Shown piece after piece: positions 17,601 through 23,400 of a stretch of 23,400 nt of DNA; the stretch's first letter is position 1; every line of letters begins with the position of its first letter. Source of the stretch: Tritrichomonas foetus (Eukaryota > Parabasalia > Tritrichomonadida > Tritrichomonadidae). The DNA lies in assembly GCA_001839685.1 (NCBI GenBank), contig MLAK01001284.1, positions 1 to 23,400 of the forward strand, in the 5' to 3' direction. The notes beneath the pieces were generated by a model. The model saw only the letters and a list, made by a program, of their open reading frames with translations, did no database searches and was not told the DNA's origin. The position numbers and the translations under genes were made by a program.

Positions 17601-20600
17601 TGTGAAATCGTTTCATCCTTGTTTGAAAGTTCAGTTTCTTTTCCTAGAATAATTTCATCTTTGTGAGAAAGTTCTTTGTCTTTCTCTATAAGTTGTGTTT
17701 CAAGTGAAGAAAGTTTGTTTTCATATTCATTCATCTTTTCTTGTTCTTGATGAGTAGATTTTTCAGTAATATTCTGAATAGTCTTTGTAAGTTCATCAAT
17801 TCTTTCTTTCATTCTTTCTTGTTCAGTTTTAAGTGTTTCATTTTCTTCTTTAATGGAAGTAATATTTGAAATATCTTTCAAATGTTCGGCTTTGGTTTGA
17901 TTTAATTCTTCTGAAAGATTGAATTTTTCTTCTTCAAGAGTTGATAGTGATTTTGTTTGATTTAAAAGTTTTTCTTGAAGTTCTTTATTCTCTGTTTCAA
18001 GTTGTGAAATTATTGTTGAATTTTCTTCATTCGATTCTTTCAATTGGGAAAGAGTAAAAAGTTCTGTCTTCAAATGTTCAATTTCATTAGTTAATAATGA
18101 TTTTTCTTTCTCATTCGAATCACATAATTCGGATAACATGTTTTCATTTTCTGTTTTCATATTTTCGATTTCTTTCTTTGATTCATTTAATTCTGTTTCT
18201 ATATTTCCCATTTTTTCTTCCATTTCTTGAATAATTTTCTGTTGTTCATTGATTTTTTCATTCTTTTCGTTTAGTAAATTAGAGATTTCACTATTTGAAT
18301 TACTCTGGCTCGATAATTGAATTTCAAGATCATTCACTTTTTGGTATGATTCTGTCAGCTCATTTTCAAGTTGATTCATTTTTTCATTTCGATTTGTTAA
18401 TTCTTGTTGATGGCACTGAATCAAGTGATTTATTTGCTCTGTCATTTCAGAAATTTTCAGGCTGTTCTGATTGTTGGTTTCTTCAAGAGATTGTATTTGA
18501 TTCTTTAATGAATCATTTTCTTGTGTTTGCTCATTTAATTGGAGAGTCAATTCGTCATTCTTTTGAAGATTTTGCTTGTTGGATTCAACAATCTGATCAT
18601 AATCACTTTTAAGTGAATTGTATTTTTCTTGTTGTTCCTTCAGTAGTTGATCTTTTTCAGAATAATATTCCGATTTTATTTTGTCAATTGAAGAATTCAA
18701 TTCTATAATTTCATTTTCTTTTTGAGCAATTCTATCATTTAATAAAGAAGTTTCATTTTCATGATTTTGTTGGAATTCAGTAATTTGTTGGTTTAATAAA
18801 GCAATATTAACTTCACTTTCTTCTTTAGCTTTTTGTAAAGATAGAATTTGATTAGAATAACTCTCTTTCAGTTCCTTTTGTTGATTTTCTAATTGATTTT
18901 GAAGATTTTCGATGTGATTTTGTTTGCTTTCTACTTCACGTTTTAGTAATTCCAATTCATTTTTGAGGGATTCAATTTGACTATTTGCGTCAATGAATTT
19001 TTCTTCACGCTCTTGAATTATGGATTCGTACTCAGCTTTCAACGATGCAATTTCAGCATCTTTCGAATCTAATTTGTCTTCATATTCCTGAGAAAGAGTA
19101 TTAAATTCTTGTTTCTGATTCTTTATGTCCGTTTCAAGTACATGATTTTTCTCATTAAATGAATTAATCTGATCATTTAGAGATTCTTTTTCTTTTTCAA
19201 TCTGAGAAATAATGTTTTGGAGTTCATTAATCTTTGACTGCTTCTTGCTCAAATCTTCATTAATTTTGGTAATTTCGCTTTGTAAACTAGTTACTTGAGT
19301 TTCAGAAGATTCACTGTTGATTTGTACTTGGCGTTGTAAAGATTCAATTTGTTCACTTTTCAATGAGTTTTCCTGGACTAGTTCAGTCATCTTAGCACAG
19401 GAATTTTGAATTTCATTTTCTTTTTCTTTAATTTTTTCATTTAAATTAGATATTTCTTCTTTTTTATCATTTAGTGAATTTTGTAATTCAGTAACAAGCT
19501 CTTCGCTTTTATCTTTTTCCTCCAAATAGCTCATGTTTTCTGCCGATAAATTTGCCTTTTCGTTCATTAAAGTTTGATTTTCATTCACTAAAGTGAGTTT
19601 TTCATTTATTAAAATCTGATTTTCTTCTTTAATTTGAGAGATACTTTCGTTTAATAATACGTTTTCGTTCATTATTGTTTCATTGTTAGTTTTCAGATCT
19701 TCAATTTGTTGTAGGGAAGAATTTTTAATATCACGTAAATCATTTTGCAAATTTTCAATTTGGAATTTCAATTGGTCATTTTGAGTTGACATTTCGTTCT
19801 TTTGATTTTGCAAAGAATTAATTTGTTCATTTAATGAATGAATGGAATCGTCTCTTAATTTGATTTCATTTTGAAGTTGTTCATTGTCGTTTAAGGAGTT
19901 TGTTAACTGTTGGTATTTTTCTTTTATAAGATCATTTTTCTGTTTCAAATTCTCAATTATTTCATTTTTATTTTCGTTCTCAGTTTGAATTTTTTCTAAT
20001 TCGGTGATTTTCTGCTTCAAATTTGTATTTTCATTCTTTAATACAGAAGTTGAAGCTAAATAATCTTCTTCCTTTTGGTGAAGAGTTGAGTTTAATTGCG
20101 AAATCTGGTTTTCACATTCTATGATTCTCTCATTAATTTTGGATATTTCTTCGTTTTTCAAAGAAATTTCGTTATTTTGTTGAGATATTAAATCATTCTT
20201 TTGAGATATTTCTTCAGTTCTTTGTAAAATTATTTCTTCTTTTTGTGAAATCGTTTCATCCTTGTTTGAAAGTTCAGTTTCTTTTCCTAGAATAATTTCA
20301 TCTTTGTGAGAAAGTTCTTTGTCTTTCTCTATAAGTTGTGTTTCAAGTGAAGAAAGTTTGTTTTCATATTCATTCATCTTTTCTTGTTCTTGATGAGTAG
20401 ATTTTTCAGTAATATTCTGAATAGTCTTTGTAAGTTCATCAATTCTTTCTTTCATTCTTTCTTGTTCAGTTTTAAGTGTTTCATTTTCTTCTTTAATGGA
20501 AGTAATATTTGAAATATCTTTCAAATGTTCGGCTTTGGTTTGATTTAATTCTTCTGAAAGATTGAATTTTTCTTCTTCAAGAGTTGATAGTGATTTTGTT

Positions 20601-22036
20601 TGATTTAAAAGTTTTTCTTGAAGTTCTTTATTCTCTGTTTCAAGTTGTGAAATTATTGTTGAATTTTCTTCATTCGATTCTTTCAATTGGGAAAGAGTAA
20701 AAAGTTCTGTCTTCAAATGTTCAATTTCATTAGTTAATAATGATTTTTCTTTCTCATTCGAATCACATAATTCGGATAACATGTTTTCATTTTCTGTTTT
20801 CATATTTTCGATTTCTTTCTTTGATTCATTTAATTCTGTTTCTATATTTCCCATTTTTTCTTCCATTTCTTGAATAATTTTCTGTTGTTCATTGATTTTT
20901 TCGTTCTCATCATGTTCATTAGATGAATTTAATAATTCATTTTTGATATTTTCTAATTCTTCACTAATTAAAATTTTTTCTTTCATTAGATTTTCTATAA
21001 TCTGACACTTTTCTTCTATTTGTTCCTTCAACTTTTCAGTTTCACTACTCGCATTATTATTTGATTCATCATTCAATTTATGTGATATTGGTGAAGTATT
21101 TTCAAGTGCTGCTTTTTCTTCTTCAAATGCAGCAATTATTTGATTAATTTCTTCATTTTTATCATTTAATTGTTCAGTCAAAGATTGGTTCAAAAGCTTT
21201 AATTTTTCATTTTCTTGGTCGAATTTTTCTTTTTCTTCTTCCATTAATTTAATGATATTTGAAACTTCTTGGTCTTTTTCTTCAATTGTTTGTTTGAATG
21301 AATCGAGTTTCCTTTCATAGTCGATCATTATTGTTGTTTGTTCTTCATCTTTATCACTTAACATTTTCTTCAAACCATCAATTGTTGAAAGAAGTACTTC
21401 TGAATTGTCAGCATTAGATAAATTTGCAATTTGAGCTTTAAATGAATCAGCCATCATTTTATAATTATCTCTTTCTGCTTCAAGGATAGAAATTTGAGAT
21501 TGTTGTTGTTTTGATTGTTCTTGAAGTTTATCAGAATTTTCAACAAGTTCTGTTAAAATCTGATTTTGTTCCTCGAGTTGGATACAATGTATTTTTATTT
21601 CATCAAGTTCATCTTTTGCTGCCTTTGTTGCTTCAATATTTCGATTTGTGATTTCAACTTGCTCAGCAATTTTAAATTCATATTCTTCTTTTTGCTGCAT
21701 CAAGTTTGAAACCAAAGATTGTAATGTATTCATTTCTTCTTGCATTTGAGTTGAATTTGACAGTTTATTTGAGTCATTTCCATCATCTAATAATTTGTTG
21801 ATACTTTCTTGCAAAGATTTGGATTTTTCTTGTTCACTTTGAATTGTTAGCTCCATAACTCGTTTCTCTTGCATCATTTGATTAATTAATTCTTGGAAAG
21901 ATGTTTTCTGCATATTTGCGGAATCAAGACTGAGCTTTAGATCATTGATTTCTGATAAAAAGGACAGGCAGTACGATTTTAAATCGTTAACATTATTTGT
22001 TTTGGAGATTACTTCTTTAGTTACCGCCTTTCTCAT
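14615..22036 (-). CDS. Giant GRIP-domain golgin
   Basis: A 2,473-residue protein that is coiled coil from about residue 20 to 2340, rich in E, K, N, Q, L and S. A Gln/Asn/His-rich low-complexity linker covers about 2345-2405. Near the C-terminus, about residues 2410-2456, NSYLRRTMLQFFLQD...MIPMILELV...I..AQRQW fits a GRIP domain, including the conserved Tyr that contacts ARL1-GTP. The inferred role is tethering vesicles at the trans-Golgi, as golgin-245 and golgin-97 do. Size and layout match golgin-245 (about 2,200 aa). Residues ~378-604 and ~1259-1485 are encoded by an exact DNA repeat. Shorter heptad repeats (SxKDExI-like) occur around both copies. The start has a weak TCAAA 14 bases upstream. 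The stop forms TAAA. Such proteins are often mislabelled as myosin-, SMC- or inclusion-body-like by coiled-coil similarity; the GRIP end is what identifies this one. Confidence 0.88.
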   Translation of the reverse strand: MRKAVTKEVISKTNNVNDLKSYCLSFLSEINDLKLSLDSANMQKTSFQELINQMMQEKRVMELTIQSEQEKSKSLQESINKLLDDGNDSNKLSNSTQMQEEMNTLQSLVSNLMQQKEEYEFKIAEQVEITNRNIEATKAAKDELDEIKIHCIQLEEQNQILTELVENSDKLQEQSKQQQSQISILEAERDNYKMMADSFKAQIANLSNADNSEVLLSTIDGLKKMLSDKDEEQTTIMIDYERKLDSFKQTIEEKDQEVSNIIKLMEEEKEKFDQENEKLKLLNQSLTEQLNDKNEEINQIIAAFEEEKAALENTSPISHKLNDESNNNASSETEKLKEQIEEKCQIIENLMKEKILISEELENIKNELLNSSNEHDENEKINEQQKIIQEMEEKMGNIETELNESKKEIENMKTENENMLSELCDSNEKEKSLLTNEIEHLKTELFTLSQLKESNEENSTIISQLETENKELQEKLLNQTKSLSTLEEEKFNLSEELNQTKAEHLKDISNITSIKEENETLKTEQERMKERIDELTKTIQNITEKSTHQEQEKMNEYENKLSSLETQLIEKDKELSHKDEIILGKETELSNKDETISQKEEIILQRTEEISQKNDLISQQNNEISLKNEEISKINERIIECENQISQLNSTLHQKEEDYLASTSVLKNENTNLKQKITELEKIQTENENKNEIIENLKQKNDLIKEKYQQLTNSLNDNEQLQNEIKLRDDSIHSLNEQINSLQNQKNEMSTQNDQLKFQIENLQNDLRDIKNSSLQQIEDLKTNNETIMNENVLLNESISQIKEENQILINEKLTLVNENQTLMNEKANLSAENMSYLEEKDKSEELVTELQNSLNDKKEEISNLNEKIKEKENEIQNSCAKMTELVQENSLKSEQIESLQRQVQINSESSETQVTSLQSEITKINEDLSKKQSKINELQNIISQIEKEKESLNDQINSFNEKNHVLETDIKNQKQEFNTLSQEYEDKLDSKDAEIASLKAEYESIIQEREEKFIDANSQIESLKNELELLKREVESKQNHIENLQNQLENQQKELKESYSNQILSLQKAKEESEVNIALLNQQITEFQQNHENETSLLNDRIAQKENEIIELNSSIDKIKSEYYSEKDQLLKEQQEKYNSLKSDYDQIVESNKQNLQKNDELTLQLNEQTQENDSLKNQIQSLEETNNQNSLKISEMTEQINHLIQCHQQELTNRNEKMNQLENELTESYQKVNDLEIQLSSQSNSNSEISNLLNEKNEKINEQQKIIQEMEEKMGNIETELNESKKEIENMKTENENMLSELCDSNEKEKSLLTNEIEHLKTELFTLSQLKESNEENSTIISQLETENKELQEKLLNQTKSLSTLEEEKFNLSEELNQTKAEHLKDISNITSIKEENETLKTEQERMKERIDELTKTIQNITEKSTHQEQEKMNEYENKLSSLETQLIEKDKELSHKDEIILGKETELSNKDETISQKEEIILQKEKEISFKDESLSQQNNQIEKLNQEISQNNELISQKTAIISQQNEEISLKNANMMDLENQIKVLNEALQQTRNSDNSEKLELSNELTNLKLKLNSLETERNNLFESLQIEKQKIEVLNESKENEEIKMKMTLNELESLQASHSQLKADFDAKLKENLQQKTEILELTELTESLSNEREEMSKQIVTLEAKENEIKQNYQSQNEILNQMKEKCDFHQNELIDKLNKIEEQNHQIDDYKRLISAQKNTISFQEKENHEKTLENEKLSNKVEELNQKIESLNQSLQNQLIENKNDAIKEELGKTKTELLQKDEIIEKLSNQNKEFQERINELNKQIMQNNENENKLNMRIDELEKEKSLIDEEKKSLKQHLIDFENTQKEFITEIEQLNQEKDNLTQKLTQSLENQQSNSSEILSIKSELESFKFENEQIKVENENIKALKRKVDEELEELYLKLDELNSSSDLVKNSIEKERSEKMNLQNEIENLKSEISSLNEQISDLTNEKIQFTEQLTQLSLENTKLNDVIQKSLENPETKSNSYQKSLSDDPSENNEEVDHQKNKIEQLMKSNEMSIQERQAEIESSDIRQENEILHKQISQLQVQLLDLQSKANNSIKLSQQLANEKNSIQDSFKKEVSELQSKIEELQSAQFLKEENSQLREVIENLQNETHETQNLNKNLKQENSNLQKQVLEIDVLQSKLDTLKIENQKLVESNDNLQTQLKEIQTRAASNESMSSDDKEEKIQKLTNLLQRATKIDQMKQSKIDELQSKIEQLQLPQGDNEIIDSLKLRIVELERQLNDLDSVNDLKLKNKKLSKLVERSNHLYAELLEKNQDLQDQINNLIKPNRNQISLKIEATSSFSLKKSEDSENSHSNSSSQQFPHNSHQNGQPNQQQRQTPQQTQHQMQQQHLQQNNEQQQNTGNALNDPTMNSYLRRTMLQFFLQDGSKRDEMIPMILELVGCNQQQIATAQRQWARQHQFFSKTAGLFGFGH
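14668..14810 (-). other. GRIP domain region of the golgin
   Basis: This is the coding segment for the C-terminal GRIP-like fold: a Tyr in NSYLRR, hydrophobic MLQFFL, the I/L-rich MIPMILELV helix, and a final helix ending in RQW. The 17-residue tail after it ends in GLFGFGH. Boundaries are approximate. Confidence 0.7.
17580..18259 (-). repeat. 680-bp exact direct repeat inside the golgin, copy closer to the C-terminus
   Basis: This segment is identical, as far as I can read base by base, to 20223-20902. The offset is 2,643 bp, exactly 881 codons, so the repeat is in frame. Its edges are sharp: a C/T mismatch at the lower end and an A/G mismatch at the upper end, after which the sequences diverge. 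Confidence 0.92.
20223..20902 (-). repeat. 680-bp exact direct repeat inside the golgin, copy closer to the N-terminus
   Basis: Partner of 17580-18259. It encodes about 226 residues (roughly 378-604) identical to residues 1259-1485. Beyond the lower edge the two regions still share diverged motifs (EISQ, QQNN, EISLKN), which suggests an older, larger duplication. Confidence 0.92.
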
Positions 22037-23400
22037 TTTCGATTAAATTTGACCTTAATTTGTCCTATTCATGTTTTCAAATATTATTTGGCCATATTTC
22101 TCTGCGTCACTTTTTCGAAATTTTCATTTCATTTCTCGAAAGCTTCATTTATAGAATCATTAGTAAACATCTCAAAATTGTTTATTAAATAAATCAACCC
22201 AAAAAATATTGGATTTTCTTTTGATTTTCGGAAATTGGATTTTTGTGTCTAAGTGCTCTTTGATAAAAGCTATACTACAATACATTCCATTATGAAATCC
22301 AAATGAAAAACACATTTTGAATTAAATCAGAATTCAAGCAATTTTTTGAGACTCTAATATTTCATATCCGATCAAAAACTCTGTTTATATTAAATGACCA
22401 TCAGTGGCATCAATATATTTGTAAATTTCAAACAATACAATGAACAAAACAAAATAAGGAATTATTTTTTCTTGTCAACTTCATTGATCAAATTTGAAAG
22501 CATATTCGTTCACATTTTGAATCACATCAAAATCTCAAATATTTGTCAATATTTATATCAGAACATAATATCTATGTGTATTTTTGATGATATCGCAGCT
22601 ATACAAATCCAACCCCACAGGAAATTTTTTTTCCCCCTGTGAGATATGTTTTTGGACACTTAAAATTGATTCATGTGATTTTAATTTTGCTGTGACACGG
22701 GAGGGAGAACAGCAAACCATATACATGTTCACTCGCCGCGTCTCATCCAAGTCGAAGTGATTATAAAGAACCAGCAAAGTTCACATCACATTCATTAATT
22801 AGATTTTTTTCTACTTTTAGCCTTTATTTGACCTTTAGCTTCACAATTTCTAAGCTCATTTGAAAAAGAAATATCAACCCCTCAAATGAATCCATTTTAT
22901 AAATAAAATAGTCAAATATCTCAAAAATCTAAAATATTTTTGTGCCGATTTCTCTATTTCTCTCAGATAATTTTATGTTCAAAGAATTATTTTTATCTTT
23001 ATTATCAACTACTGCATAATTTTTATATATTAAACGAAGATTGTTGATGCTGTGCTGAGGAATGGAGTGATTTAAAACCAAAGATTTGAATCCATTATTT
23101 TATTTTCAATTATTTCAATGCATACAGAAACATCTGTAAAAAATATTCAATTTAACGATCATTTCTCAAAGTACTTTATGGTGAAAATAGATGTATACAA
23201 ACTAGGGCTGAACTTTTATGATCCTATTCAAATATTTGAATGTATTTCCTAATTTTATTTGAATGTATTTATAGAATTTATTTGAGTATATTATTGAATT
23301 GTGAAAACTCACGAAAAATGAAAAAAATTCACCTATATAAAAGATATTTTACATAGTATGTTGCTTATTCTTTCTTACAATAAATAAATAATAGCTATTC
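22037..23400. other. AT-rich spacer upstream of the golgin gene to the window end
   Basis: About 1,360 bp with no supported gene. A weak Inr-like TCAAA (22048-22052, minus strand) lies 14 nt before the golgin ATG. Less AT-rich DNA at 22610-22765 has several short inverted repeats: CACAGG/CCTGTG (22616-22621, 22636-22641), GCTGT/ACAGC (22689-22693, 22709-22713) and TCACT/AGTGA (22729-22733, 22756-22760). A further 8-bp inverted repeat, TCATTTGA/TCAAATGA, is at 22856-22889. Short open frames here lack good starts or recognisable similarity. Confidence 0.5.
23234..23302. repeat. 23-bp imperfect tandem repeat, three units
   Basis: Units start at 23234, 23257 and 23280. Each begins with ATTTGAATGTATTT or the variant ATTTGAGTATATTA and is followed by diverged AT-rich sequence. 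It is probably a decayed minisatellite. Confidence 0.65.

Noticed and set aside
16029..18612. Several plus-strand open frames opposite the golgin
   Set aside because: They mirror the biased codons of the coiled coil on the other strand (F, S and C-rich translations) and have no family similarity.
17580..20902. Mobile element as the cause of the golgin repeat
   Set aside because: The repeat is coding in frame, both copies have the same orientation, and there are no terminal repeats or transposase; internal duplication or conversion explains it.
14615..22036. Myosin, SMC or viral inclusion-body protein as identity of the giant gene
   Set aside because: There is no motor or ATPase domain, and coiled-coil similarity alone is uninformative. 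The GRIP-like C-terminus gives a specific identity.
22394..22642. 82-codon plus-strand open frame
   Set aside because: It has an AT-rich, low-information protein sequence and no recognisable domain. It overlaps a hairpin region and is probably chance.
22553..22777. Small minus-strand open frame in the right spacer
   Set aside because: It begins with TTG; its first ATG is inside, the composition is not gene-like, and I recognise no similarity.

Overview
The window looks like nuclear DNA of a parabasalid protist, most likely a Tritrichomonas- or Trichomonas-like species (inference). It is strongly AT-rich. Its protein genes are long, apparently intronless and separated by about 170-1,400 bp of very AT-rich spacer. 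Several starts lie only 6-17 nt downstream of a TCA(C/T)(A/T) sequence, the trichomonad Initiator (Inr), and many stop codons are part of TAAA, the trichomonad cleavage/poly(A) signal. The proteins are typically eukaryotic: nuclear transport, corepressor WD40, Golgi traffic, kinases and saposins.

Layout. 1-821: spacer. 822-2258 (+): TBL1/Ebi-type LisH-WD40 protein. 2428-5136 (-): importin-7/8-type karyopherin, convergent with TBL1. 5137-6071: divergent spacer. 6072-7093 (+): WNK-like pseudokinase whose N-lobe is reached only through a one-base frame change near 6110. 7514-8458 (-): secreted protein with three saposin B domains, two almost identical. 9242-10741 (-): TBC1D31-like protein with a TBC domain and coiled coil. 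11510-12406 (+): CAMK-like Ser/Thr kinase. 13249-14370 (+): cytohesin-like Sec7-PH ARF-GEF preceded by a 3x22-bp tandem repeat that carries three Inr copies. 14615-22036 (-): giant 2,473-residue golgin ending in a GRIP domain, with a 680-bp exact internal repeat. 22037-23400: spacer with weak hairpins and a 23-bp tandem repeat.

How the genes relate. There is no operon. Neighbours are independent monocistronic genes, often convergent or divergent. One thematic link stands out: the ARF-GEF and the GRIP golgin are convergent neighbours that both belong to ARF/ARL-dependent Golgi membrane traffic, and the TBC protein also belongs to a small-GTPase family. I do not see a wholly new multi-gene system. 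The points most worth a second look are the Inr-bearing tandem repeat with its upstream ORFs before the ARF-GEF, the exact repeat inside the golgin, the frame-broken and catalytically dead WNK-like kinase, and the conversion-like saposin duplication.
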